Numbered from the stretch's first letter, positions 27,201 through 36,641 are shown. The stretch is DNA of 64,000 nt from CAYZJV01 sp964482325 (GCA_964482325.1 CAYZXD010000011.1:4943-68942); one strand, 5' to 3'. Notes: a model not told the origin generated them from the sequence alone. Made by a program: numbers and translations.

Positions 27201-28295
27201 CCATTCAGAATCAGCAATTATTTGAAACTATCAAAGAAGAAGCCTACGATGTATGGAGGCGTCTTTGACCCTGAAGCCTTACAGAAACAGATAAGTGAAT
27301 TGGAACAGGAGTCTCTTGCTCCCGATTTCTGGAACGATAAAAGCAGAGCCGAACAACTATTTTCCCAACTTACTGATATCAGAAATACCTACGAGCCGTG
27401 GAAGGAACTGATTCAGTCGATTGATGATGTCTCTGAACTGCTGGAATTGTATGCAGATGAGGATGATCCTTCAATAGCTGAAGAGGTGGACCAGCAAATT
27501 GCCCAAATCGAACAACGGTATCATCCCCTGCGATTGCAGACATTGCTTTCCGGCAAGTACGATAAGAATGATTGTTTTCTTTCGGTTCATGCCGGAGCCG
27601 GGGGCACTGAAGCCTGTGATTGGGCGCAGATGCTGATGCGGATGTACATGCGTTGGTGTGAACGCAATGGTTTTAAAGTCACGATAGTTGATCTTCTTGA
27701 AGCAGAGGGTGGGGTAAAATCGGTGACGATGCAGGTCTCGGGAGCATACGCCTATGGGTATCTGCAGGGTGAGGCGGGAGTACACCGTCTGGTGAGAATA
27801 TCACCATTTGATTCGAATAAACGACGCCATACCTCATTCACCTCGGTGTATGCTTCCCCTGTAATAGAAGATGATCTTGAAGTCACCATCGATCCATCCG
27901 AGCTTCGTGTCGACACCTATCGGGCCGGGGGTGCCGGCGGTCAGCATGTCAATAAGACTGATTCAGCGGTACGTATCACCCATTTGGAAACTGGAATTGT
28001 GGTAGCGTGTCAGAATGAACGATCACAACATATGAATCGTGCCCTGGCCATGAAAATACTCACGAGCCGCCTGTATGAATACTATCGGCAGGAACGGGAG
28101 AAAGAGCATGCGCAGTTCGCCACCGAAAAGAAAGAGATCAGTTGGGGGAATCAGATTAGATCCTACGTATTTCAGCCCTATACCATGGTGAAAGATCATA
28201 GGACAAACGAACAAATTGGAAATATTCAGGGCGTGATGGATGGAGATATTTCTCAGTTGATCGAAGCATATCTGAAATGGCATTCCGAGGGGTAA
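27197..28295 (+). CDS. prfB: Peptide chain release factor 2, programmed +1 frameshift
   Basis: Translation starts at ATG 27197 after AGGAG and reads 23 codons (MTIQNQQLFETIKEEAYDVW, then RRL) to CTT TGA at 27263-27268. It then slips +1 into GAC (27267) to give L-DPEALQKQISELEQ and about 365 residues in total. The stimulatory elements are canonical: a Shine-Dalgarno-like GGAGG (27255-27259) three bases before CTT, then UGA followed by C. RF2 recognises UGA/UAA, so low RF2 raises frameshifting. The catalytic GGQ is in AGGAGGQHVNKT; the tripeptide anticodon region SPF is in RISPFDSNKRRHTSF. The uninterrupted frame starting at 27222 is not the real start. Confidence 0.96.
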
Positions 28296-28298
28296 TAC

Positions 28299-29492
28299 AT
28301 GCGGCGATGGCTCGTAGTTATGGCAATCAGTCTGATTGGCACCGCACTTTTCTCTGCAGCTTCTGAGCAGACGTTACGCATTGGTATCATAACTGACCGG
28401 ATACCCGAGCCTAAACAGTTATCGCGCTCCTTGAACGCTGTGGTTGATCCCCGCCAGTTCTCCGATATCATACAACAGCGATATGCGCGTATGAATCCGG
28501 ATGCTGAGGCCGATGATTTTTCTCTTGCCGATTCAGCTGAAATCGTGAGCCTTGATCTCGATCCATCGCTCATCGAGGCGCTGGTAGCCAGAGATTCGGT
28601 AGTAGCCGATTATGTTATGCGCAGTGAAAATCTGGATATCACATTGGTCTTGGTACAGGAACCGTTTCACTCCCTCTCCCGTGTCCGTGTAGTGTCCTTT
28701 CAATCTGATGGACAGATCACCACGCTTTTTAGTGAAGTTATGGTACCGAAAGAGGTTCCTGAACAGCTGAATCAGATGCTTATTGCGATTGTGAATAGTT
28801 TCAATGAAAATCGTCTGGGAGCTATCACGATCACAAACACTATTGCGGGTCTCCAGCTGTTTCTTGATGGAAATCAGATCGATCACCGTGATCCGCTGAT
28901 GTTCCTCTCTCCCGGTACGTATCAACTCACCGCATCGGCACAGGGAATGCAATTTTCATCTCAGACGATAATCGTCCGTGAAGGTGAAATCATTCCCGTT
29001 ACGTTGTCTTTTGAACAGGAAAAGCCAAACCCGATGCTCATTACCACTACTTCTGCGGCAAGTAGTATCTCTATAAACGGTGAAGGGATGCAATCGGTTC
29101 CGTTTGTACTTACTGATACCTCCCCACCCGTTGTCATCACGGCAATTGAACCGAGATTCCGGCCGACCGGAATACATCTGATTGATCATCAGGAAGAAAT
29201 TCTGTTATCGCTGGAACCCGTGTGGTATACCGTGGAGCATACGGCGATCCGAGAACAACGGAAAGTATATGCATCGCTGGGGAGAACTTTGCTAGCAGGA
29301 GCGCTCGCGATTCTGTTCGATACGTTATCACGGTCGGTGGCAGGGCCTCGTGATCTTTGGCAGCCCATGGTACTTGCTGCCGGCGGAGCTGCAGCAGTCT
29401 CCTTCACCGATACTGCCTTCAGATTATTTGCATATTACCAGAAAACGCAGTATAGTTCACGATACTGGAATAATGAGGTTACATTGCTATGA
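28299..29492 (+). CDS. Exported PEGA-domain protein
   Basis: 397 residues. A signal peptide (WLVVMAISLIGTALFSAA) is followed by a domain of unknown function to about residue 165. Two PEGA-like beta modules come next (GAITITNTIAGLQLFLDG ... LSPGTYQLTASAQG; then MLITTTSAASSISINGEG). A hydrophobic stretch near 330-345 may be a membrane helix, so both termini may be anchored. PEGA modules occur on bacterial surface proteins. It begins 3 bp after prfB and overlaps ftsY by four bases, so envelope and targeting genes are translated together. Confidence 0.75.
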   Translation: MRRWLVVMAISLIGTALFSAASEQTLRIGIITDRIPEPKQLSRSLNAVVDPRQFSDIIQQRYARMNPDAEADDFSLADSAEIVSLDLDPSLIEALVARDSVVADYVMRSENLDITLVLVQEPFHSLSRVRVVSFQSDGQITTLFSEVMVPKEVPEQLNQMLIAIVNSFNENRLGAITITNTIAGLQLFLDGNQIDHRDPLMFLSPGTYQLTASAQGMQFSSQTIIVREGEIIPVTLSFEQEKPNPMLITTTSAASSISINGEGMQSVPFVLTDTSPPVVITAIEPRFRPTGIHLIDHQEEILLSLEPVWYTVEHTAIREQRKVYASLGRTLLAGALAILFDTLSRSVAGPRDLWQPMVLAAGGAAAVSFTDTAFRLFAYYQKTQYSSRYWNNEVTLL

Positions 29493-30361
29493 AGAAAAGT
29501 TTTGGCGCACGTCTCAAGGCGCTTTTCGGAATAAAAACATTTGATGAGTCCTTTTTCGAAGAACTGGAAGATATGCTGATTGAGGGAGATCTTGGAGCAA
29601 AAACAGCTATGGAAGTCTCGGATGCAGTTCGCAAACTGGCAAAATCAGAAAAACGGACGGAATCCCGTGATCTGCAGCTGCTGATGAAACAGTTACTCTC
29701 ACAGAAGATCACCGCAGCTGTTCCTGATCTGTGTCCCGATGAAACAAATCTTTTTCTCATCCTCGGAGTGAATGGGGTGGGGAAGACAACGACCATAGCC
29801 AAGTTGGCAAATTGGTACCAGAAACAGGGGAAATCAGTAGTTCTTGCAGCTGGAGATACTTTCCGTGCTGCTGCTATTGATCAACTGGAACTGCATGCAC
29901 AGCGTACCGGATGTCGGATTATCAAGCAGCGTCATGGTGCCGATCCCGGTGCGGTCATGTATGATGCACTCGATAGTGCCAGATCAAAACAGGATGATCT
30001 TGTCCTTGCCGACACTGCGGGAAGAATGCACAATAAAGAAAATCTCCTGAGAGAGCTGCAAAAAGTCGATAAAGTGATCCGTTCACGGATTGCTGACCAA
30101 CAGTGCTATAAACGATTGCTGGTGATCGATGCGACTACCGGGCAAAATGGGTTGAGTCAGGCACAGCTGTTTCATCAGGCAATCGGACTTGATGGATTGA
30201 TTCTTACCAAATACGACTCTGCCGCTAAAGGGGGAGCACTCATCCAGATCGGACAGACACTCGGTATCCCGATAGCGTTTGTGGGCGTTGGAGAACGCTA
30301 TGAAGATATACGACCATTCTCAGTAGACGAATTCCTTGATGCATTGGTGGGTATTGCCTGA
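29489..30361 (+). CDS. ftsY: Signal recognition particle receptor FtsY
   Basis: 290 residues. The SRP-type GTPase has the N domain (FFEELEDMLIEGDLGAKTA) and G motifs LGVNGVGKTTTIAKLA (G1), DTFRAAAIDQL, LADTAGRM (G3), TKYDSAAKGG (G4 region) and the closing GVGERYEDIRPF. It docks the Ffh-ribosome complex at the membrane. The long acidic A domain of the Escherichia coli protein is absent; an N-terminal amphipathic start (MKKSFGARLKALFGI) may give membrane contact. Overlaps: four bases with the PEGA gene and one with the next gene. Confidence 0.97.
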   Translation: MKKSFGARLKALFGIKTFDESFFEELEDMLIEGDLGAKTAMEVSDAVRKLAKSEKRTESRDLQLLMKQLLSQKITAAVPDLCPDETNLFLILGVNGVGKTTTIAKLANWYQKQGKSVVLAAGDTFRAAAIDQLELHAQRTGCRIIKQRHGADPGAVMYDALDSARSKQDDLVLADTAGRMHNKENLLRELQKVDKVIRSRIADQQCYKRLLVIDATTGQNGLSQAQLFHQAIGLDGLILTKYDSAAKGGALIQIGQTLGIPIAFVGVGERYEDIRPFSVDEFLDALVGIA

Positions 30362-31416
30362 TGAAATTTACGAGGGTGGCCAAGCTTATTGCAGTGAGCC
30401 TTCTTCTCTCGGCTCTGCCGCTATTCGGTGCATGGTACCGTTCCAATAGTGTCGGGCAACCACTTGAACTGATGGATCAACAATCTGATGATCATCGATA
30501 TGTGCTCCAGATTTCCGAAACTTCTGACGGTATGGAGGAACAGACCTTATATGAGTATGGGCAACCTGTTACATATACACGGATTTCGGGAGTTTCTGAC
30601 CGTACGGTTTTACAACAGTATTATGACGAGGATGGGAATGTAATTCGTGAAATGCAGACGCAGTATGAACGGGGTTTGCCTATGCGTTGTATTACCCGCA
30701 TAGCCGGTGATGATACGCAGTACATGACACTGCATGCATATGCTCATGACCAACTGATAGAGACAAAAGAACTTGCCGATGGAGAACTTCAGCGGCTTAT
30801 CAGCTACTTCCGAGGTGATGAAGGGGTACTGGCAGGATTGCGTGTCGTAGATCTTCATGGGAACATGGATCAGGCACATTTCAGTTCTGATGCCGGTCAC
30901 ACCATATATGCACAACAATCGGGGGACCTGTTTTCCCGTGTCACTCAGTACCCGCATGCCATTCTTGTCCGGGAACTCTGGCAGGGCGAACATCGTGAGA
31001 TAGAGTCTCAGGTCCATATTGATGAAGCGGGAACGCTCGTGATTACTGAGCAGCGAAATGGTGTTGAAGAAGAGCGGGTGTATGGACCTGACGGGTTGCT
31101 CCTTCGTCTGGAAACAAAAACAGTCGATGGGAAAGATCGAACTATTTCGTACCAGTATGATAGTCAGGGAGTGATCGATCAATCGGTGGAAAGGATATCC
31201 GGGCAAGAGCAGATTCGGATTGAAACATACTATCGTGATGGTATTGCCTATACCGAAACACGCTGGACGGATGATGTGCCCGTGCGTGCCACTCGGTATC
31301 TGCAGGATGGTACTTCAGTAGTCACGCTGTTTGAAGCTGGCCGTCCCTATGTGGATGTAACCTATGCACCGGATGGACAGCGGGTACTGAGTCTCGAGTA
31401 TCGCAAGGAGCAGTGA
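30361..31416 (+). CDS. Exported protein with YD/MORN-like short repeats
   Basis: 351 residues. Signal peptide MKFTRVAKLIAVSLLLSALPLFGA, with cleavage likely after FGA. The mature part is rich in Tyr, Asp and Glu and built from short beta-hairpin-like units such as YDEDGNVIREMQ, YGPDGLLLRLE, YDSQGVIDQSV and YAPDGQRVLSLEY. These resemble Y-D-x-x-G-x-[VL] repeats of Rhs/MORN-type proteins. I recognise no enzyme motif. It lies between ftsY (TGATG junction) and the Lol-like permease (ATGA), so a periplasmic role in envelope biogenesis is plausible but unproven. Confidence 0.7.
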   Translation: MKFTRVAKLIAVSLLLSALPLFGAWYRSNSVGQPLELMDQQSDDHRYVLQISETSDGMEEQTLYEYGQPVTYTRISGVSDRTVLQQYYDEDGNVIREMQTQYERGLPMRCITRIAGDDTQYMTLHAYAHDQLIETKELADGELQRLISYFRGDEGVLAGLRVVDLHGNMDQAHFSSDAGHTIYAQQSGDLFSRVTQYPHAILVRELWQGEHREIESQVHIDEAGTLVITEQRNGVEEERVYGPDGLLLRLETKTVDGKDRTISYQYDSQGVIDQSVERISGQEQIRIETYYRDGIAYTETRWTDDVPVRATRYLQDGTSVVTLFEAGRPYVDVTYAPDGQRVLSLEYRKEQ

Positions 31417-32651
31417 TGTTCACCCTTCGTCTCGCCTGGCGTTATGCCTTTTCACGAAGCAATCGGCATCGGACAGCTTCTCTGGTGATTCTTGCTGGGC
31501 TCAGTGCCGGTATGATGGCGATTATTGTGATGCTCTCATTAATGAACAGTCTCCAGCGGGACCTGCTTGATCAGCTGAAAGATATTGAATCTTTTCATAT
31601 GCAGGTTTCGTTTCCCGCTGAAGTATCACAGGATCTTACCGTGGAAGAAGTGGTAGATCAACTGTATACGGTCAACCATGTCCAACATGTCTTCGCTCAG
31701 GTGAATACCCAGGTGATGATACAGAATCCTGCATCAGATCGATCTTCAACTGCACGACTGCGTCTCATCGATACCTCGATTCTTGAAGAAGAGAATCCCT
31801 TTTCCAAAAGAACTGTCTGGATGAATAAAAAGGCACTGAATCCAGGAGAGTTAGCAGTGGGAGGGACCTTGGCGGCTCGACTTGGCCTGGCGCAGGGACA
31901 GCGTGTAGGCGTTACACTATTGGTATCGGGAAAAGCTGCCGTGCTTGCTCCCATGCCGGTTACCATGGTGAATGCAGGAGTTTTTCGGACGGGACTTTCG
32001 GAATTTGATCAAACCACGATGATCGCTGATCTCAGTTCTTTTCTCGATCGGATTGATTTCCAACGTGTTAGCTATGGATTATATCTGGAAGAGGATCATA
32101 TCGATCAGGCAGATACGGTTATTTCAGCAATCCAGGAACGATATCCCGAAGCTACCGTGCGGACCTGGCAACAGATAAATCAGGCATTTTATTCTGCTCT
32201 GACTCTGGAAAAGATGCTGATGTATCTGTTTCTCTTTTTTATGTTCATCATCCTTGGTGTGAATATCAAAAATGCCTCCTCGCGACTTTTACATGTAAAA
32301 CAACGGGAATTGGCAGTACTTCGTTCTCTCGGTGCAGGGAAACGGGTTGCTGCCCGTGTATTCATCGGACAAACCTTTATCATTACGAGTATTGGAGAAA
32401 TCTGTGGTATCGCATTGGGATTGCTTGCCAGTAATCATATCGGGAAGATTTTTTCCTGGATACATACCATTCAGTATGTATTTACCAGAAAGACGAGTCT
32501 ATTGCTTACCTATCCCTTTACCACCTATGTAAAAGGGAGTGAAATTATTTTCATTGCTTGTTCAGTGCTCGCAGTGGCTCTGCTTTTCACCTATGCCGGG
32601 TGTCGTCGGCAGCTGTATCGTGAACCTATGGAGATGCTCTATCATGACTGA
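31413..32651 (+). CDS. ABC transporter permease, LolC/LolE-like (first)
   Basis: 412 residues. FtsX/MacB-type architecture: one N-terminal membrane helix (SLVILAGLSAGMMAIIVMLSL), a periplasmic domain of about 230 residues, then three C-terminal helices starting near LMYLFLFFMFIILGVNI. The family's RSLGAGKR coupling segment is present (LAVLRSLGAGKRVAARVF). With the next two genes it forms a LolCDE-type set for releasing lipoproteins from the inner membrane; a MacB-like role is the alternative. The start follows AAGGAG and overlaps the upstream gene by four bases. Confidence 0.85.
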   Translation: MMFTLRLAWRYAFSRSNRHRTASLVILAGLSAGMMAIIVMLSLMNSLQRDLLDQLKDIESFHMQVSFPAEVSQDLTVEEVVDQLYTVNHVQHVFAQVNTQVMIQNPASDRSSTARLRLIDTSILEEENPFSKRTVWMNKKALNPGELAVGGTLAARLGLAQGQRVGVTLLVSGKAAVLAPMPVTMVNAGVFRTGLSEFDQTTMIADLSSFLDRIDFQRVSYGLYLEEDHIDQADTVISAIQERYPEATVRTWQQINQAFYSALTLEKMLMYLFLFFMFIILGVNIKNASSRLLHVKQRELAVLRSLGAGKRVAARVFIGQTFIITSIGEICGIALGLLASNHIGKIFSWIHTIQYVFTRKTSLLLTYPFTTYVKGSEIIFIACSVLAVALLFTYAGCRRQLYREPMEMLYHD

Positions 32652-33327
32652 TCATCTACTTGAACTATCGTCGGTTACCAAAATCTTTGCCTCTGGGGAT
32701 TCCGATTTATGTGTTTTGCAGGATATCGATCTGGTCCTTGATCAAGGAAGTTCGGTGGCCATTACCGGTAAAAGCGGTAGTGGTAAAAGCACGCTTTTGC
32801 ATTTGGCAGGAGCTCTTGATCGTCCGTCACGGGGAAAGGTGCTGTTTGCAGACAAGGAGCTGCAGCGGATGAATGATCGACAGATCAGTGAATTCAGGAA
32901 TCGCCATATCGGATTTGTATTCCAGGCTCATGTTCTCCTTGATGATTTTTCTGCGTGGGAGAATGTGTGTATTCCTGCCCTTATTCGTGGAGACAGGTAT
33001 GCGCAGGCAATGCAGCGAAGCAAGCAGCTGCTCGATCGTGTCGGGTTGTCCGAACGAATGAATCATCGTCCTCAGAAATTATCAGGTGGGGAACGACAGC
33101 GGGTTGCCATTTGTCGTGCTCTCGTAAATGAACCTGATATCATCATCGCAGATGAACCGACGGGATCCCTCGATGAACAATCCTCGGCGGAAATTGAACA
33201 GTTGTTATTCGACATGGTCACTGAGCAGCATCGGACGTTGTTACTCGTCACCCACGATATTCAACTGGCTCGTAGGTGCGAAACGGTATATCTGCTGCAG
33301 AATCGCTCACTTCAGGAGCTCTCATGA
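32644..33327 (+). CDS. lolD: ABC transporter ATP-binding protein, LolD-like
   Basis: 227 residues. Walker A is GKSGSGKST, the Q-loop is in FVFQAHVLLDDFSAWENV, the signature is LSGGERQRVAICRAL, Walker B is IIIADEPTGSLD, and the switch His is in LLVTHD. ATG 32644 (MTDHLLELSSV) overlaps the permease stop by 8 bp; the open frame extends further back to 32539 but lies within the permease gene. It is flanked by two related permeases, the lolC-lolD-lolE order. Several lipoproteins in this window would be candidate cargo. Confidence 0.9.
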   Translation: MTDHLLELSSVTKIFASGDSDLCVLQDIDLVLDQGSSVAITGKSGSGKSTLLHLAGALDRPSRGKVLFADKELQRMNDRQISEFRNRHIGFVFQAHVLLDDFSAWENVCIPALIRGDRYAQAMQRSKQLLDRVGLSERMNHRPQKLSGGERQRVAICRALVNEPDIIIADEPTGSLDEQSSAEIEQLLFDMVTEQHRTLLLVTHDIQLARRCETVYLLQNRSLQELS

Positions 33328-34544
33328 TCAGCAGCTTCGGTGCCTTTCTGGTGACCACACTGGTCAGCCTTCGAAAAAGCCATGCATATGCCCGTGCCCG
33401 TTTGATCCGTTCAGCGATTCTGGTTGCCCTCGTGATGATTCCGCTTATTCTTGCACTGATATTTATGGATGGGATGATGCGCGGAATTACTGATAAGTAT
33501 ATCACCTTACAGGATGGACATGTACAACTATATGCAAGAGAAGTGCTGCACGATAATCCTGAAGACTTTTCTCAGTATGATAATCGCATCATACGTGGCG
33601 ATTTTGTGGTGAGTGGCTATGGTATCATCTATTCACGTGATACAACCGCGGAGGTACGGATTAAAGGGGTGGATCCCTCATACTTTTCCGATGTGCGTAC
33701 TGCTCAGATGAGTCTCACCGGGAATCCCGTGGAAAAAGCAGAAAGGCTTGTTGCCATCACGCTCAGTGAGGCACTTGCAAAACAGTTAGGGGTATCGATA
33801 GGGGATCGGGTTGCCTGTATGGTGGTTCCTGACTCTTCAACTTCGGTAGTACGGCCGATACTTGCGCAAGTGACCTCATTGTATCAGAGTGGGTACCACG
33901 AACTCGATACGTCATTGGTATTTATGAATCGCAGTGATGCACTGCGGTTCTTCCCGCAGGAGAAAAATGGGTATACCGAGCTTCTTGTCGATCCCACTGC
34001 AGTTGATGATTTAACTGAAATTATCGAAGAAATTCAGGAAAATCAGGAGAAACGGATTCCCTATGCCACCTGGGACTCATTTAACACTACCGTGTATACC
34101 AATTTTATCACAAGCCGTCAGGTAATCCTGCTGGTCTTCATGATGATTCTCCTTGTTGCTGGAGTGTACGTTGCTTCCATTGCCCAGGAGTTGGTACAGG
34201 ATTCCATGCAGGCAATTGCCCTGTATAAAACGCTCGGAGCACGGAACAGGACGCTCTATTGGGCTTTTTTTATTACCGTTATGGCAGTAACGTTAAGCGG
34301 AATGATAGGAGGTACCACGCTCGGTGTGCTTCTAGCCTTACGTCTCGGGACGCTGCTGCAATGGCTCAGCAATACCGGATTGGCTGGTCTTCAGTACTAT
34401 CTTCTCGATTTTCCTGTGGTTGTTTCGGTACCGGATATTCTGTTAATTTGTACAGCAATGCTGATAATCAGCAGTGTGACAGTGCATTTGTCGCTGAGAA
34501 GAATCAGAAAGATTTCTCCGTTGCAGCTGTTGCAACAAGATTGA
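33324..34544 (+). CDS. ABC transporter permease, LolC/LolE-like (second)
   Basis: 406 residues with the same FtsX-type plan as the first permease: N-terminal helix (AILVALVMIPLILALIFM), a periplasmic domain, and three C-terminal helices starting with VILLVFMMILLVAGVYVASIA, with the coupling segment AIALYKTLGARNRTLYWAF. The start is ATG 33324, overlapping the lolD stop as ATGA; the frame is open from 33276. The two permeases differ clearly in sequence, pointing to a heterodimer. Confidence 0.85.
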   Translation: MISSFGAFLVTTLVSLRKSHAYARARLIRSAILVALVMIPLILALIFMDGMMRGITDKYITLQDGHVQLYAREVLHDNPEDFSQYDNRIIRGDFVVSGYGIIYSRDTTAEVRIKGVDPSYFSDVRTAQMSLTGNPVEKAERLVAITLSEALAKQLGVSIGDRVACMVVPDSSTSVVRPILAQVTSLYQSGYHELDTSLVFMNRSDALRFFPQEKNGYTELLVDPTAVDDLTEIIEEIQENQEKRIPYATWDSFNTTVYTNFITSRQVILLVFMMILLVAGVYVASIAQELVQDSMQAIALYKTLGARNRTLYWAFFITVMAVTLSGMIGGTTLGVLLALRLGTLLQWLSNTGLAGLQYYLLDFPVVVSVPDILLICTAMLIISSVTVHLSLRRIRKISPLQLLQQD

Positions 34545-34565
34545 TCTCACGGTAGGCTAATCGGC

Positions 34566-35489
34566 ATGAATTTTGAAGTATTTGTTCTGGGAACTGGTGG
34601 CATGATGCCATTACCTGGTAGATTTCTCACCTCTGCTATGGTACGTCGTGAGGGAGAACTGTTTCTCTTTGATTGTGGAGAAGGGACACAGATCTCCTTG
34701 AAGATGCTCAATATTAAATGGAAGAAGATATCTGCTATCTTCATTTCGCACATGCATGCTGATCATGTTACCGGTCTGCCTGGTATGCTGATGCTCAGTG
34801 CTCAAGTCGATAGAGAAGATCCTTTGATCATTTACGGTCCTGCACGATTACAAGAGTATATTAATCAGACCAGAAAGCTCCTCGATATGTATATCAATTA
34901 CGAGATTATTGTTAAAACCGTACATCCGGGAATTATTCATGAAACGGATGAATTTTTCGTAGAGGCGTTTAAACTTGATCATACAAAACCCTGTTACGGA
35001 TATGTCATGCGGGAAAAAGATCGTCCGGGTATCTTCCATCCCGAGCGGGCACTCGAACTGCAGGTGCCGCGTGGGCCTCTGTGGTCACAGTTGCAGCATG
35101 GACAATCGGTTGCTCTTGAGAATCAGCAGGTAGTTCATCCGGAACAAGTGTTAGGGAGTCCTCGATCAGGACGATCCTTTGCTTTTGTCACCGATACTCT
35201 GTACCTTCCCAGCATTGCCGATCATGTGAGAAAAGTCGATTTGTTGTTATGTGAAGGAATGTTTGATCAGAGTCTTGAAGCTAGTGCACGGGAAAAGAAA
35301 CACATGACTGCCACCCAGGCTGCACAGATTGCTTTGGATGCCGATGTCTCATCCATGGGCCTTATCCATTATAGTCCACGGTATACTGACCGGGAATTGA
35401 AAACATTGCGAGCAGAAGCACGGCATATATTTCCGCACACCTTCCTAGCCCGTGATCGTATGGTGTTTTCTCTACCGTTAAAAGATTAG
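34566..35489 (+). CDS. rnz: Ribonuclease Z
   Basis: 307 residues of the metallo-beta-lactamase fold. The zinc motif is SHMHADHVTGLPGM, preceded by FDCGEGTQISLKM, with further ligands in AFVTDT and in GLIHYSPRY. It matches tRNA 3'-endonuclease RNase Z, which removes 3' trailers of tRNA precursors lacking encoded CCA. Both tRNAs here lack CCA and need this step before the CCA-adding enzyme at 4946-6310. It follows the Lol-like genes by 21 bp with only a weak ribosome binding site. Confidence 0.93.
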   Translation: MNFEVFVLGTGGMMPLPGRFLTSAMVRREGELFLFDCGEGTQISLKMLNIKWKKISAIFISHMHADHVTGLPGMLMLSAQVDREDPLIIYGPARLQEYINQTRKLLDMYINYEIIVKTVHPGIIHETDEFFVEAFKLDHTKPCYGYVMREKDRPGIFHPERALELQVPRGPLWSQLQHGQSVALENQQVVHPEQVLGSPRSGRSFAFVTDTLYLPSIADHVRKVDLLLCEGMFDQSLEASAREKKHMTATQAAQIALDADVSSMGLIHYSPRYTDRELKTLRAEARHIFPHTFLARDRMVFSLPLKD

Positions 35490-36565
35490 TTTTCCTCAAG
35501 GGAACTATCGTACCCGATGAGACTGTATCCCCCCCGTTCTGCAGCAAAATCTGATGCGAGTGCTGCTTCCTGAACAAGATCGGACTGGGACAGCTCACGG
35601 TCTCCCATGCTAGAAAAACCTCCGGTGATCGTACTTTCCGGATGTTGCTTTTGCAGTTGCCCGAGCAGAGCTGCAAGTACGCGTCTGCACTGCGCGAAAC
35701 TGTAGAACGGAAGTATTGCCGATATCTGGTGGGCTTCAGTGAGATAGAAAAAGGCGATAATTCCGAGTCGATTGAACAAATCCTGAACAACCGTTGCATC
35801 CACCGAATGCGGATCATCTTCCCGTTCGGGGATTGCAAACAGTGCAACAGAAATATCGTAGCCGAACGTTGTGGCACTGATGAATTCCTCGTCCAGTCGA
35901 TGTTCAAAGGTGTCTTCCAGACTAACTGTGTCTGTATCACCGAAAGCAGTTTCATCTTCAGTTTCCTCAATCGGTTCAAGCAGCTGGGCAATCTCAGAAC
36001 CCGGTACTATCGGGAAAGGATATTCACTGAACAGTACTGCACGACTGACCGGAAGGAACTGCTCATCGGTGAGTTCTTCCGGTTCCACCACCGGTTGTGG
36101 GTGGTCAGCTATGACTGTTGGTGTCTGACTTCGTTTGGGAACTCCTGCGAAAGGAGTGATCTCTGGAGTCGGATCAGCAACCTTCTGTTCCGTAGGTGCA
36201 GCAGGTTCCTCATCAGTGCGCGGTGGTGATACAGGTAGGGGACTTCTTCCATATACCGGACGATTCTGTTCGTCTGGAAGGCGGTATAACGGTTCGGTAA
36301 AGGCATCTTTTTCCAACTCATCCTGATCGTCAGTATCAGAGGGGATCGGTGGATTTTTCAATGCAAGTGCGATCAGGATTAAAGTAAGGCCAATCAATAC
36401 CGGCAGCAGTCGTATGAGAATACCATACAACTCTTCCATAGTTACCGGGAGAACGGGGATTCCATAGACAAAAAATGTATAGGTAAGTGCTCCCAGAATT
36501 AACAGCGTGATGATGGCTGAAACGGCGATGATGCCTGCAGAGCTCTTCTCTCGACGGTTATGCAT
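35486..36565 (-). CDS. Membrane protein with degenerate GGDEF-like domain
   Basis: 359 residues. Two membrane helices at the N-terminus (GIIAVSAIITLLILGALTY and LPVLIGLTLILIALAL) are followed by an acidic, proline-rich linker of about 150 residues. The C-terminal 130 or so residues read like a diguanylate cyclase fold (LFNRLGIIAFFYL ... ISAILPFYSF ... DLVQEAALASDFAAERGGYSLIGYD). The GGDEF active-site loop is missing: the place where GGDEFAVLLP is expected reads EAHQISAILP. It is therefore likely inactive and perhaps a scaffold. Its promoter overlaps the start of the FtsB-like gene. Confidence 0.65.
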   Translation of the reverse strand: MHNRREKSSAGIIAVSAIITLLILGALTYTFFVYGIPVLPVTMEELYGILIRLLPVLIGLTLILIALALKNPPIPSDTDDQDELEKDAFTEPLYRLPDEQNRPVYGRSPLPVSPPRTDEEPAAPTEQKVADPTPEITPFAGVPKRSQTPTVIADHPQPVVEPEELTDEQFLPVSRAVLFSEYPFPIVPGSEIAQLLEPIEETEDETAFGDTDTVSLEDTFEHRLDEEFISATTFGYDISVALFAIPEREDDPHSVDATVVQDLFNRLGIIAFFYLTEAHQISAILPFYSFAQCRRVLAALLGQLQKQHPESTITGGFSSMGDRELSQSDLVQEAALASDFAAERGGYSLIGYDSSLEEN

Positions 36566-36641
36566 GGGTATATGAGCACTCCAATCAGCAGCGATGGTTC
36601 CGCTTTACAACACCACCGGCTGTCTGTATGATATGTAATGC

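Noticed and set aside
27222..28295. prfB start at 27222 (MKLSKKKP...)
   Set aside because: Without the upstream 27197 leader the frame lacks a ribosome binding site, and the CTT-TGA-C signal explains the frame change.
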